Notes: a model not told the origin generated them from the sequence alone. A stretch of 64,000 nt of DNA from an uncultured Bacteroidales bacterium (GCA_902775375.1 CACYLU010000008.1:62001-126000), one strand, 5' to 3'; positions 51,361 to 61,271 are shown, counted from the first letter of the stretch. Program-made: numbers and translations.

Positions 51361-51388
51361 GCTTAATATCGGTTATATAAAGAGGATA

Positions 51389-53110
51389 TTAGTCTTTCTT
51401 TTCCTTAGTATTGGTACGAGCCTCAACAACATTCACCACATAGTCGCCCAACTTTTCACATTCATTGATGAGGTCCATATAAACGGTACCTACACCGTAA
51501 GAATATTCATTGTTCTCTATATCGAGAATATTCTGCGACTTCAATAAGTCACGATAGTTATTGATTTCATTCTCCTTGTTGAAGGTACGATTCACATCGA
51601 AATCACTCTTACGACCAGACAACAACTCATTCATCTGACTCAATGCCTGATCAGTGAGCTGCATCATATAATGAATATGCTCATAATGCTTCTCATTGAA
51701 ATGGTCTTGCTTGCCGTGGAACTTGCGGTTAATGGTACGAGCCATGTTGAAGCAAGCGTCACCTATACTCTCCAACTCTGAAATCTCACGCAACATAGCT
51801 CTTATCTTTCCCTTAGTATCATCAGAAAGATGTGCATCACTCACCGACTCCAGATATTTGGCAATCTCTATCTCCATATTGTCAGATATGCCCTCGTATT
51901 TCTCGATACGGGTATATAGCTGCGTAAACTTCTCGTCATTCTTCTCAACCAGCAGCTCTTTCACCATACCAAACATACGTTGCATACGCTCGGCAAATGC
52001 CTGAATCTCTTTCTGTGCTTCTAAAACTGACAATTCAGGCGTTTTCATGAAACCGGCCGTAATGAAGTGCAATCGGAAATCTTCCTCCTCGTCCACCTTC
52101 TTAGGCTTGATAACCCAACATACAAATCGTTCAATCTGTGGTATAAACCATATCAATATAAATGTATTGACCACATTGAAACAAGTGTGGAATGCAGCAA
52201 GCACAAACGATAGCTTAGCTGCATTGGCGAGGAAGGTTTCACGACTTACTGTATCTACACTCATCTCTGTATCATAGCCTACCATACCACACACCATATC
52301 TACGAAGGGGCGGAACACAAACAATATCCACACCACACCAAATACATTGAAGAACATATGCGCCAATGCTGCCCTTCGAGCCTGAGTATTCGCCGAAAGT
52401 GCTGCCAAATTAGAGGTAATTGTGGTACCGATATTTTCACCCATCACCAAAGCTATACCTTGATAGATTGGCAGAACGCCGCTGGAGCAAAGAATCATGG
52501 TGATGGCCATTACAGCTGCCGATGACTGCACACAGAAAGTGAGTACACCACCCAAGAACAGAAACAGGATAGTGGTAGAAAATGAATTAGGGTCGAAAGA
52601 TGCGAAGAAATCGAGCACGGCCTGTTGCTCACCTAGGTGCATGTCGATACCTGTCTGTCGCAACGTACCCAATCCCAGGAACATAAACGCTATGCCGAAG
52701 AGGAAGTCGCCAATGAAACGGCGGCTCTTCAAATAGATCAATATGATACCGATGAAAAAGGCTGGATAGACAAAATCAGTGATATTAAAAGAAAAGCCCG
52801 CTGACATAATCCATGCAGTGAGCGTAGTTCCTATATTTGCACCCATGATAACCGAAATTGCCTGTGCCAAAGTAAGCAAGCCAGCATTGACGAAAGAGAC
52901 GGTCATCACAGTGGTAGCGGTAGAAGACTGGACTGATGCAGTGACTAACATACCAGTCAACATGCCAGTGAAACGATTGGTGGTCATTGCGCCCAAAACA
53001 TGGCGCAACTGTGGACCAGCCATCTTCTGGAGCGCTTCACTCATTGACTTCATACCGAACATCAAGAGGGCGAGGGAACCCAGAAGCTTGAAGAGTATCC
53101 AAATAGACAT
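51389..53110 (-). CDS. Na+/phosphate cotransporter family protein with PhoU-like domain
   Basis: This 573-residue inner-membrane protein has two Na/Pi-cotransporter repeats carrying the QSS signature (TASVQSSTATTVMTVSFVNA and TFCVQSSAAVMAITMILCSS). The C-terminal cytoplasmic part (about residues 345-560) is a helical PhoU-like domain (ISELESIGDACFNMARTINR). Family role: sodium-driven phosphate uptake, probably PhoU-modulated. It lies between a structured repeat and the GH31 gene with its own consensus promoter and terminator, so it is not part of the CAZyme operon. Confidence 0.93.
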   Translation of the reverse strand: MSIWILFKLLGSLALLMFGMKSMSEALQKMAGPQLRHVLGAMTTNRFTGMLTGMLVTASVQSSTATTVMTVSFVNAGLLTLAQAISVIMGANIGTTLTAWIMSAGFSFNITDFVYPAFFIGIILIYLKSRRFIGDFLFGIAFMFLGLGTLRQTGIDMHLGEQQAVLDFFASFDPNSFSTTILFLFLGGVLTFCVQSSAAVMAITMILCSSGVLPIYQGIALVMGENIGTTITSNLAALSANTQARRAALAHMFFNVFGVVWILFVFRPFVDMVCGMVGYDTEMSVDTVSRETFLANAAKLSFVLAAFHTCFNVVNTFILIWFIPQIERFVCWVIKPKKVDEEEDFRLHFITAGFMKTPELSVLEAQKEIQAFAERMQRMFGMVKELLVEKNDEKFTQLYTRIEKYEGISDNMEIEIAKYLESVSDAHLSDDTKGKIRAMLREISELESIGDACFNMARTINRKFHGKQDHFNEKHYEHIHYMMQLTDQALSQMNELLSGRKSDFDVNRTFNKENEINNYRDLLKSQNILDIENNEYSYGVGTVYMDLINECEKLGDYVVNVVEARTNTKEKKD

Positions 53111-53141
53111 AAAAAGGAATATTATTATTCTTAATTAACTG

Positions 53142-53173
53142 CAAAGATAGCGTAAGCGGAGCACAATACCAAA
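53142..53173 (-). promoter_or_regulatory. Promoter of the Na/Pi cotransporter gene
   Basis: The minus strand has TTTG (53170-53173), a 20-nt spacer and TATCTTTG (53142-53149), a full consensus match, 32 bp upstream of the ATG. Confidence 0.8.
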
Positions 53174-53190
53174 ATTCATAAAAGAAAATT

Positions 53191-53217
53191 CCCCCTTTGT
53201 GCAGCTGCACATAGGGG
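53191..53217 (-). terminator. Terminator of the GH13-GH127-GH31 operon
   Basis: On the minus strand CCCCTATGTGCA-GC-TGCACAAAGGGG forms a hairpin with one internal mismatch, followed by a T-rich stretch (TTTTCTTTT). It lies 14 bp after the GH31 stop. Confidence 0.7.
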
Positions 53218-53230
53218 TAAAGATGCTTTA

Positions 53231-56101
53231 TCAGAGAGCAAGTTCAACAGTATCGCCTTTATATTCAACTGTTTTTGCAGCTACATCCTCATTAAATGCC
53301 ACTGGATGGTCTTTTGACACCTTCACCACTTTAAACACACGCTGCTGTAACATACCAGGGAAATCACCCTGTCGTTCACCAATAGTCAACTTGCCATCTG
53401 CCTCACTGAAGTGCATCGGAATGGTGGCATACCTGCCCTGCTCATAACCGTAGTTGTCGCCCTCGTCTTCATAAAGGGTGAAGTCGGCATCAGCACCGCC
53501 ATACACATAGAGTGTAATCACATCTGGCTGCTTCTCCATAGCATATTGTACTGAAGGGCCGAAAGGCACGATGCTACCAGCTTTCACATAAAGTGGCATA
53601 CGCTCATAGGGAGCCTCCACCGTGAGTTTCTGGCCAGCCTGCACATATTTGCCCGTATGGAAATCATACCAGCCATTACCAGCAGGGAAATACACATCTT
53701 TTGAACGCGCACCATATTCATAAATAGGAGCAGCCATGAACGCAGGACCGAACATATACTGGTCGCCAATATTATATACCTTTTGGTCTGATGTGAAATC
53801 CATTGCCAGCGGGCGCATGATAGTATAATCACTGAAATAGGTCATGCCTGCCAACGAATAGATATAAGGCATGAGACGGTAGCGCAGTTGGGTATAGGCA
53901 ACAATACTCTTGTATGCAGGATGGCTGTCAGGAGCAATGTTCCACACTTCACGCAACGGGAATTGGCCATGCGCACGAAATAACGGACAGAAAGCTCCAA
54001 ACTGATACCAGCGAGTGTTGAGTTCACGCCACTCCTTGAGGTCGGCATTCTCCACACCTGTACGGTCAAACAACTGCTGGGCTGCCACATAACGGTTCTC
54101 CACACAGAAGCCGCCAATGTCCATTGTCCAATAAGGGATACCTGATGCCGCAAAGTTCAAACCAGCTGATATCTGTGCCTTCATATCTTCCCAACGAGTG
54201 GCAATATCACCACTCCATGTAGCTGTTGAGTAACGCTGCAAGCCAGCAAAGCCAGAACGAGTAAGCAAGAACACACGTTTATCGTTGTCGACACTACGCT
54301 GTCCGTCATAGATAGCCTCAGCATTCATCAAAGCGTAAGCATTAAAAAACTCATCAGATGTACCCAGTGCTGTAGGACCACAAAGTAGCTTGCGATACTC
54401 CATGTCGGTACAATCACGGATGTTAGGCTCAGAAGCATCCATCCACCAAGCGTCAAATCCTAATGGATAGAGATGATCTTTCATCTGGCTCCAGAACAGT
54501 TTCCTTGCCGGAGCTGAGTAAGCATCATAGAAAGAACCCACATAACCAGGCCCTACCCAGTCGCGGATGCTATCCTTTACGGCTTGTTTATACATCCAAC
54601 CATTGGCATCAAACTCCTTGAAATGCTCCGTATTAGCATAAAATTTCGGCCATACGGAAATCATGATATGCCCTCCCATTTTGTGCACATCATCCACCAT
54701 CTGCTTAGGATTCGGGAAGCGCATAGGGTCGAACTCATGACTACCCCACTGGTCTTGGGGCCAATAGAACCAGTCTTGCACAATATTGTCGATAGGTATC
54801 TGACGGTCACGGAACTCACGCAAAGTAGATATCAATTCATCCTGGGTGTTGTATTTCTCACGGCTCTGCCAATATCCCATCGCCCACTTCGGCATAATGG
54901 GCGACTTGCCCGTCAGTGTACGATATCCACTGATGACCTCATCCATAGAGTCACCATCCACAAAGTAATAATCCACAGCATCTGCCACCTCACTGCTCCA
55001 AGAGATAGCCCCATTTGCTTCAATAGGCTTTGCCACACGCAAGCCACAATAGGAAACACTGCCGTCAGGGGCCCACTCAATGCGAATAGGCACACGACGA
55101 TCGGCAGTAATGTCCACATCAAACTTGTAGCTATTTGGGTTCCAGGCTGTACGCCAACGCTCAGGCACTACCAGTTCGTTGTCGATAAATACTTTCGTAT
55201 AACCTGCATAGTAGAGGATAAAACGATACAATCCTGATTCACTGGCTTCGAGCTCACCCTCATAGGTTACTTTTGAGCCATTGAAATTGAAGTCTTGCGG
55301 CAAGTTCACCACCGTCTTCAAACCATTGTCCCTGTCCAAATGTTCGAAATATAGATTTGACTCATTACGCACCAATGTCTTACCCTTAGCTGGCTGGTAC
55401 GTTCCTGTGAGCGAACCCTGTTCTCCCTCCATATTATACAACTGGAAGCAATCACCTAACTGCAGATAGTCTGTATCACCAAAACTTGAAAGCGAATAGT
55501 TGTCCCACAAGATGCCATAACCCTTGGTTGACAGGATGAAAGGAACCGACACTTTGGTATTGTATTGGAATAGTTCCTCACTCTTGTTCTTATAGTTGAA
55601 CTCATCTGCCTGATGCTGGCCGAGTCCGTATAAACCCTCGCCATCTTGTCCATAGAAAGCCTGTCGTACGCTATACTTGCGTTCTCCACCCTTCTCTATA
55701 GGTGTGAAAGTTCGACTATCAGCCACTTCCTGCAAGATGACCTCACCCGTCACTGCATCCAGAAAACGCACGTTGCCTGTTTTCCGTTCTACACCAGCAA
55801 CCACTGCATTGGTCATCACAAACACAGAATCATCCGTGCTCTCCACCTTGAAGCGCACTTTTGGCAGATTGGGCACGATAATCAGACTGCTGTCATTGGG
55901 GAAGTCAAGCCCTTGTATCGCCTTCACATGAATCAACTTCTCCCCCATCACTTCCAGCATCACCCTACTAGTCTGGTCAGCCCGTTTATAATTACCGTCT
56001 AAGTTAATATCTACTATCACCCCTCTATCTGTACGGTGATAACCTTTTTCGCATGATACCAGACATAGTGCCAGTAATGCAATAAACAACGATTTCTTCA
56101 T
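53231..56101 (-). CDS. Glycoside hydrolase family 31 with PA14 insert (alpha-xylosidase-like)
   Basis: This 956-residue lipoprotein (lipobox LVSC, residue 17) has an N-terminal galactose-mutarotase-like domain. A PA14-like insert lies at about residues 225-370 (FNFNGSKVTYEGELEASESG). The (beta/alpha)8 domain has catalytic nucleophile Asp in FDAWWMDASEPNIRD and acid/base region in ATWSGDIATRWEDM. Beta domains follow. The PA14-containing GH31 architecture is known from xyloglucan-active alpha-xylosidases of Bacteroidota; alpha-glucosidase activity is the alternative. Last gene of the GH13-GH127-GH31 operon, 23 bp after GH127. Confidence 0.92.
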   Translation of the reverse strand: MKKSLFIALLALCLVSCEKGYHRTDRGVIVDINLDGNYKRADQTSRVMLEVMGEKLIHVKAIQGLDFPNDSSLIIVPNLPKVRFKVESTDDSVFVMTNAVVAGVERKTGNVRFLDAVTGEVILQEVADSRTFTPIEKGGERKYSVRQAFYGQDGEGLYGLGQHQADEFNYKNKSEELFQYNTKVSVPFILSTKGYGILWDNYSLSSFGDTDYLQLGDCFQLYNMEGEQGSLTGTYQPAKGKTLVRNESNLYFEHLDRDNGLKTVVNLPQDFNFNGSKVTYEGELEASESGLYRFILYYAGYTKVFIDNELVVPERWRTAWNPNSYKFDVDITADRRVPIRIEWAPDGSVSYCGLRVAKPIEANGAISWSSEVADAVDYYFVDGDSMDEVISGYRTLTGKSPIMPKWAMGYWQSREKYNTQDELISTLREFRDRQIPIDNIVQDWFYWPQDQWGSHEFDPMRFPNPKQMVDDVHKMGGHIMISVWPKFYANTEHFKEFDANGWMYKQAVKDSIRDWVGPGYVGSFYDAYSAPARKLFWSQMKDHLYPLGFDAWWMDASEPNIRDCTDMEYRKLLCGPTALGTSDEFFNAYALMNAEAIYDGQRSVDNDKRVFLLTRSGFAGLQRYSTATWSGDIATRWEDMKAQISAGLNFAASGIPYWTMDIGGFCVENRYVAAQQLFDRTGVENADLKEWRELNTRWYQFGAFCPLFRAHGQFPLREVWNIAPDSHPAYKSIVAYTQLRYRLMPYIYSLAGMTYFSDYTIMRPLAMDFTSDQKVYNIGDQYMFGPAFMAAPIYEYGARSKDVYFPAGNGWYDFHTGKYVQAGQKLTVEAPYERMPLYVKAGSIVPFGPSVQYAMEKQPDVITLYVYGGADADFTLYEDEGDNYGYEQGRYATIPMHFSEADGKLTIGERQGDFPGMLQQRVFKVVKVSKDHPVAFNEDVAAKTVEYKGDTVELAL

Positions 56102-56124
56102 ATATTTTTACTTCGTATCAATTA

Positions 56125-58038
56125 TCAATTCTCAAAGGGAATCCATACTTCCATGTCACTCACTCCACGATGTGCCCATGCATAATATGGAATCAAAGTC
56201 ACACCATTATCAGTTACAATCTGATTGATACCATGTAGCTTTTCCGGTTGCCACTCCACCTTGAGTTGCGTCTGGCCATTTAGGGTTATGCTGCCAATAG
56301 ACTGCTCATTATCGGGTGATTCAGCACAATATACGATAGGACCGCACTGCACAGCCACCCTGCCTCTGTCCGCCTCCACTTGATTGTTGGCTTTCACCAA
56401 GCGAGGCTGCAGGTCGAGACTCAGTTCCACCACATCACCAGTTTTCCAGTCTCGGCTAATGCTACAATAGCCCTGCTGCAATTCAGTTTTTATTACCTCT
56501 CCATTTATCTTCACACTATACTGGCTTTGCAAGCCGTCGGCAAAAGCATAGAGATTTGAAGGCATCGCCTCATTGCGTGCCCATCCTGGTATGCGTACTT
56601 TCATAGTGAAAGGCTGATTAGCCTCTTCTATCACTAGTTTCACCTCACCACTATACGGATAAGCCGTCTCTTGCTTCAGCGTCACTGGTTTGCCATTCAC
56701 CTGCAATGTCGATGTGTTGCCCATAAAGAGGTTTACATACACATCGTTATCTTTAACGGCATACACATATCCTGGCAATGAAGGGATAAAACGCGAAATA
56801 TTAGACGGACAGCAAGCACAGCCAAACCAAGCCTGTCTTTGATATTTACGTTCCTTTCTCACTTCCAATGGATTAGGATAGAAGAAGGCGTCGCCTTCTA
56901 ATGATACGCCAGAAATCAAACCGTTATATAGTGTGCGCTCCAGCACGTCATAATATTTCGAATCACCATGCAACAAAAACAGACGATGATTCACATACAC
57001 CATACCGATAGCGGCACAAGTCTCGTTGTAAGCTGTGGCGTTAGGTAACTCGTAGTTGGCGCCGAAGGCCTCGCCATCGTTAGTGGAACCAATGCCACCT
57101 GTTATATACATTTTTTTGGAAACAATATTATCCCAAATGGTATCAATGGCATGGATATAGCCTTGGTCACCAGTGAGCGCTGCCACGTCAGCCATACCTG
57201 CATACATATAGGTAGCACGGACAGCATGTCCTACCGCCTCTTTCTGCTCCAACACAGGCAGATGCGTCTGGTTATAAGGATCACGATGCTCTGTCTTGCC
57301 TCGATAGTCGAGGAAGAACTTCGCTTGATCCAGGTATTTTTTATCTCCTGTAGCCAGGTAGAGTTTAGCCAGCCCCATTTCTGCGATCTGATGTCCTGGT
57401 ACCCTAACTACCTGCCCTGGATTGGGACCTACCTCACGAATTACACAGTCTGCATAGCGGATGGCAATATCAAGAAAGTTGCGCTGCCCTGTAGCCTGAT
57501 AGTGTGCCACTGCTGCCTCCAGCATGTGACCTAAGTTATAGAATTCATGGCTCAGTTCCTCAACCTTCTCCCAACGCATGGAACCGGCCCATTCATGCGG
57601 ATGCTTTGGATTCATAGTACGGGCTGTATAGAGATAGCCATCGGGTTCTTGCGCCCCTGCCACAATCACCAGCACACTGTCAATATAATTCTTCAATTTT
57701 TCATCGGGATAAGTCTGCAACAGATAGCTGGCACCCTCAATGGTTTTATACACATCGGTATCGTCGAACGAAAAGCCTCCCACATGAATAGTATCACTCG
57801 GATGCGCTGCATTTTCAAAATTACGATAGCGGCCAGTTTCCTCACACTTGCTGAATGCTAAAGGCACCGTCACCTCACGGCTTGCCTGCAAGCGCTGCCC
57901 CCAAAAACCGCCATCTACCTTTACACTAGTAAATGGTACAGGGTCAATGGGATATTGACTATTTACCATCATCTGTTGACCATTATTGGAACAACCGGTC
58001 AGCAATAAAAGAGATACAAAAAACAAACTACTTCTCAT
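56125..58038 (-). CDS. Glycoside hydrolase family 127 (beta-L-arabinofuranosidase-like)
   Basis: This 637-residue lipoprotein has a lipobox LLTGC at residue 16. An (alpha/alpha)6 barrel with LGHMLEAAVAHYQATG is followed by beta-sandwich domains. Zn-binding and catalytic residues known from the B. longum HypBA1 enzyme have counterparts: Glu and Cys in AYNETCAAIGMVY, and the Cys cluster in WFGCACCPSNISRF, where one Cys is the nucleophile. It should release beta-linked L-arabinofuranose from plant glycans or glycoproteins. Located between GH13 (46 bp) and GH31 (23 bp). Confidence 0.92.
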   Translation of the reverse strand: MRSSLFFVSLLLLTGCSNNGQQMMVNSQYPIDPVPFTSVKVDGGFWGQRLQASREVTVPLAFSKCEETGRYRNFENAAHPSDTIHVGGFSFDDTDVYKTIEGASYLLQTYPDEKLKNYIDSVLVIVAGAQEPDGYLYTARTMNPKHPHEWAGSMRWEKVEELSHEFYNLGHMLEAAVAHYQATGQRNFLDIAIRYADCVIREVGPNPGQVVRVPGHQIAEMGLAKLYLATGDKKYLDQAKFFLDYRGKTEHRDPYNQTHLPVLEQKEAVGHAVRATYMYAGMADVAALTGDQGYIHAIDTIWDNIVSKKMYITGGIGSTNDGEAFGANYELPNATAYNETCAAIGMVYVNHRLFLLHGDSKYYDVLERTLYNGLISGVSLEGDAFFYPNPLEVRKERKYQRQAWFGCACCPSNISRFIPSLPGYVYAVKDNDVYVNLFMGNTSTLQVNGKPVTLKQETAYPYSGEVKLVIEEANQPFTMKVRIPGWARNEAMPSNLYAFADGLQSQYSVKINGEVIKTELQQGYCSISRDWKTGDVVELSLDLQPRLVKANNQVEADRGRVAVQCGPIVYCAESPDNEQSIGSITLNGQTQLKVEWQPEKLHGINQIVTDNGVTLIPYYAWAHRGVSDMEVWIPFEN

Positions 58039-58083
58039 ACTTCCTTATGCGTATTCTTCTAATATTTACATCTATCGTAGCGA

Positions 58084-59925
58084 CTAATGCAAATCCAGAA
58101 CATATACACCGCGCGCAGGAATCTCTACAGAGTTCAGCAAATTTATATTCTTGCCAGTTACCACATCCACGCCACCCGTGTAATTCTGAATCACCTCATG
58201 GAAACGCCTCATGTCAAGCGTCTTGTCCGCATCAGTACCATTCATCAGTACCAGCACTGTATTGTCTCCAGCGATACGCGCATAGACATAGCAACCTGAA
58301 CGATCAGGCGTATAATGCACCAGTTTGCCTTCGGTTACTGGCTTACTTAGCTTACGCCAATTCAGCAATGTCTTCATATAATTCCAGGCCTCGTTCTCCT
58401 TGTCTGTACGCCCTGCCGAAGTAAATGCATTGCGGGCATCTCCCTCCCATCCACCAGGGAAGTCGGTACGGATCACGCCATCACCTTCTTTCTTAGTGCC
58501 TGTCATCAATATCTCTGTACCATAATAAATTTCTGGAATGCCACGGGTAGTAGCCAAAAAAGCAATGGCCTGCTTGTATTTGTTAAGGTCTTTGTCTTCT
58601 TTCAATGAGAATCTGCCCAAATCATGGTTATCAAGGAACACCAGTATATTGTCAGGATCAGGGAAAAGGAAATCTTGCGCTATCACCTCGTACAACTTGA
58701 ATAGGCCTGCTTCAGAGCCTTCACTGCTATTACATTCATCTATAAATGCTTTGGCAGAGGTGAACGCCAAGTCGAAGTCCATCACTGTTTTCAGCTTTGT
58801 ATCGTTGTCGTTGATCCTGTTATTGCGTTGCCACCAAGCCGAAGCCGTGCCTCTAGGGTACCAAGCCTCACCCACAATATTGAAGTCGGGGTATTGCTCT
58901 TCTACCTCTTCACACCATTCAGTCATGAAATCATAATCAGCGTAAGGGTGTGTATCCTGTCTGATGCCATCAATTCTCGCATACTCAATCCACCAGATGC
59001 TATTTTGAATCAAGTAACGTGCCAAATGACGGTTACGTTGGTTTAAATCAGGCATACCGCGGGTAAACCATCCATTTACCAGAATATCTTTCTCTGATTG
59101 TGGTGCATGCACATCCATCAATGTCCACTTGAAATGGGTGGTTTGCACATATTCATCAGGGTTATTGAGCCAATCGTGTGAAGGCATGTCTTTCATCCAC
59201 CAATGACTGCTTCCACTGTGGTTGAAAATCATATCCATCACCACTTTCATTCCTTTGGCGTGAGCTTTGTCTATTAGTTCAACATACTCTTCATTGGTGC
59301 CAAAGCGAGGATCTACATGATAGTAATCTGTGATGGCATAACCATGATAAGAGCCTCCAGGCTGGTTGTTTTCCAAAATAGGGTTCAGCCAAATGGTGGT
59401 AAAGCCTAATTCCTGAATATAATCAAGATGATCTATAATGCCACGAATATCACCGCCATGCCTTGCACCACTGCGTTGACGATTCACCATCACCTCACCA
59501 AGATTGTCATTCTGGGGATTTCCATTGGCAAAGCGATCAGGAGTTATAAGGTAGATTACATCAGCAGTCGAGAAGCCTTGCGCTCCCACTTTTCGATTAC
59601 GTTCACGGAGTGCAAATGGTTGTTTCTGCTGCTTTTTGCCTTCCTTAATTACAATATTCATTGTACCGGGCTTGGCAGATTCGTCGATATCAAGGTATAG
59701 AAACAGGTAGTTGGGATTTTCCACTTTGGCGACCTCTTTAAGTGTCACACCCGGATAACTAATGCTAACATCTGATTTAGCGATATCTTTTCCATAAAGT
59801 AATACTTGTAGTTCATGGTTCTCCATGCCTACCCACCAGTTAGCTGGTTCCATGCGTTGCACGTCGATCGCCTTAGATAAGGCCACTGTGCATAGCATGA
59901 GGCAAAACAACATTATTTTCTTCAT
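58084..59925 (-). CDS. Glycoside hydrolase family 13, neopullulanase/SusA-like
   Basis: This 613-residue secreted enzyme has a signal peptide (residues 1-19), an N-terminal Ig-like domain (IDVQRMEPANWWVGMENHEL), a TIM barrel and a C-terminal beta domain. GH13 motifs: VVMDMIFNHSG (region I), RIDGIRQDTHPY (nucleophile Asp), NIVGEAWYPRG (acid/base Glu) and LVFLDNHDLGRFS (transition-state Asp). SusA-type enzymes cleave alpha-1,4 glucans and pullulan in the periplasm. It leads an operon with GH127 and GH31, an unusual starch and hemicellulose mixture. A consensus promoter stands 28 bp upstream. Confidence 0.93.
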   Translation of the reverse strand: MKKIMLFCLMLCTVALSKAIDVQRMEPANWWVGMENHELQVLLYGKDIAKSDVSISYPGVTLKEVAKVENPNYLFLYLDIDESAKPGTMNIVIKEGKKQQKQPFALRERNRKVGAQGFSTADVIYLITPDRFANGNPQNDNLGEVMVNRQRSGARHGGDIRGIIDHLDYIQELGFTTIWLNPILENNQPGGSYHGYAITDYYHVDPRFGTNEEYVELIDKAHAKGMKVVMDMIFNHSGSSHWWMKDMPSHDWLNNPDEYVQTTHFKWTLMDVHAPQSEKDILVNGWFTRGMPDLNQRNRHLARYLIQNSIWWIEYARIDGIRQDTHPYADYDFMTEWCEEVEEQYPDFNIVGEAWYPRGTASAWWQRNNRINDNDTKLKTVMDFDLAFTSAKAFIDECNSSEGSEAGLFKLYEVIAQDFLFPDPDNILVFLDNHDLGRFSLKEDKDLNKYKQAIAFLATTRGIPEIYYGTEILMTGTKKEGDGVIRTDFPGGWEGDARNAFTSAGRTDKENEAWNYMKTLLNWRKLSKPVTEGKLVHYTPDRSGCYVYARIAGDNTVLVLMNGTDADKTLDMRRFHEVIQNYTGGVDVVTGKNINLLNSVEIPARGVYVLDLH

Positions 59926-59952
59926 TGCAATTTTATAAATGGTTTGATTCTA

Positions 59953-59984
59953 CAAATGTAAACATTCTAACTAATAAAAACAAA
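59953..59984 (-). promoter_or_regulatory. Promoter of the GH13-GH127-GH31 operon
   Basis: The minus strand has TTTG (59981-59984), a 20-nt spacer and TACATTTG (59953-59960), a full consensus match. The -33 TTTG is formed by the end of the T tract of the upstream terminator. Confidence 0.8.
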
Positions 59985-60012
59985 AAGGCACCTGCAGTTT
60001 TTGCAGGTGCCT
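59980..60012 (-). terminator. Terminator of the TIM-barrel isomerase gene
   Basis: A perfect 11-bp stem AGGCACCTGCA/TGCAGGTGCCT with a 5-nt loop is followed on the minus strand by TTTTTGTTTTTATTAG. It lies 21 bp after the stop codon at 60033. Confidence 0.92.
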
Positions 60013-60032
60013 CATTCTTTTTACAATAGGTT

Positions 60033-61100
60033 TTAGCCCAACAGCAATACACGCTGAGCATATTTAATGCATGTGCCAACCTCCTTAATAGAGTTGCTCC
60101 AAGGTGCCACAGCATATTCCAGCTCGATATCGCAATAAATCTGTGGATACTTAGCCTGTACAAGCTTCAATACATCATCCAGTGGTGTCTGACCCTGACC
60201 CCAAACCTGGTTCTCGTTAGGAGTCTGAGCATTAGGACCAGTCTTATCCTTAGTGTGCATAGAGAAGATGCGATCGTGATACTTCTCGATGAAGTCGCAA
60301 GGGTTCTTGCCAGTTGAGCCGAAGTAGTGAGCGAAGTCAAAGTTCAGCATGATGTTTGGAGAAACAGCCAATACCTCGTCTGGACCAGCCTCGAACTCAG
60401 GAGTAGCATACTGGAAGTGGTTGTGCATGCAGTAGAACATGTCATACTTCTCTGCGAAAGGAGCGCAACGCTTAGCTGCAGCAAGAGACATCTCAGAAGT
60501 AACGCCCTTGGCACCCATAGCCTTTGCCAACTTGAATGCGTAATCGCAATCCTCATCAGATGAGTTCTCACCTGGTTGGGTCTTTACGATGTGGATGTCG
60601 ATGCCCTCGTTCTTGAAACGGTTGCTTACTTCCTGCACCTTGTCCCAATCCATGTTCTTCTTGAAGTTTGCATAAGCCTCGTTGTAGTCGCTCATCTGCT
60701 TCTTCTCATCGTCATTCAACAGATCCATCATACCACCAAAGCCGCGACGGCCCATTGAAGCACGCTCTTCAGCAGAAAGGCGAGCCATAGCGCCCTGAAT
60801 AAGTGCCATCATAGGACTTGCAGGAGCGCCAAGTGCAGTCTCCAGGTCGTTGCCCATCAGTTCAAGATTGCTTACATTAGCTTCCTTGCAATACTTGATA
60901 AGGTTCTCCAGACCACCTGGCTGATCGCGCCAGCTGTAGGTAATAGTACCCATGTGTACACCACCAAAATCAGAGTTTGGCTTGCCATCAGCTGCTTTAG
61001 CAGCTGGCTTTGCCTCGCCATTACATGAACTCATGCCTGGCACCAGTGCCAGACCTGCCAATGCAGCGACACCCATTCCTAAGAAATTTCTTCTGTTCAT
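60033..61100 (-). CDS. Sugar phosphate isomerase/epimerase family protein (TIM barrel, exported)
   Basis: This 355-residue protein has a Tat/lipoprotein-like leader (MNRRNFLGMGVAALAGLALV, then MSSCNG). The xylose-isomerase-like TIM barrel shows GVHMGTITYSWRDQPGG, AMGAKGVTSEMSLAAAKRCA, YCMHNHFQYATPEFEAGPDE, MLNFDFAHYFGSTGKNP and CDIELEYAVAPWSNS, with metal-ligand-type Glu, Asp and His. The substrate is unknown; members of this group occur in sugar catabolic clusters. It is transcribed alone, with its own promoter and terminator, divergent from the esterase gene. Confidence 0.85.
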   Translation of the reverse strand: MNRRNFLGMGVAALAGLALVPGMSSCNGEAKPAAKAADGKPNSDFGGVHMGTITYSWRDQPGGLENLIKYCKEANVSNLELMGNDLETALGAPASPMMALIQGAMARLSAEERASMGRRGFGGMMDLLNDDEKKQMSDYNEAYANFKKNMDWDKVQEVSNRFKNEGIDIHIVKTQPGENSSDEDCDYAFKLAKAMGAKGVTSEMSLAAAKRCAPFAEKYDMFYCMHNHFQYATPEFEAGPDEVLAVSPNIMLNFDFAHYFGSTGKNPCDFIEKYHDRIFSMHTKDKTGPNAQTPNENQVWGQGQTPLDDVLKLVQAKYPQIYCDIELEYAVAPWSNSIKEVGTCIKYAQRVLLLG

Positions 61101-61148
61101 TTGCTATTGTTTTAAAAAATACGAATCTACTTGATTTACAAAACATGG

Positions 61149-61179
61149 CAAATTTAATTACTTTATTTTATTCATCAAA
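61149..61179 (-). promoter_or_regulatory. Promoter of the TIM-barrel isomerase gene
   Basis: The minus strand has TTTG (61176-61179), a 19-nt spacer and TAAATTTG (61149-61156), a full consensus match, 49 bp upstream of the ATG. Confidence 0.8.
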
Positions 61180-61233
61180 GAAAAATCATCAACTTTCTGC
61201 AACTAAAAGCACATAACCTGGTAAGATTTTCAT

Positions 61234-61241
61234 TATATTTG
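61234..61241 (+). promoter_or_regulatory. Predicted -7 element of the esterase gene
   Basis: TATATTTG lies 30 bp upstream of the ATG at 61272. It supports that start and argues against the in-frame ATG at 61239, which overlaps the promoter. Confidence 0.65.
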
Positions 61242-61271
61242 CAGAAACAATACCATAAAAATACTACGATT

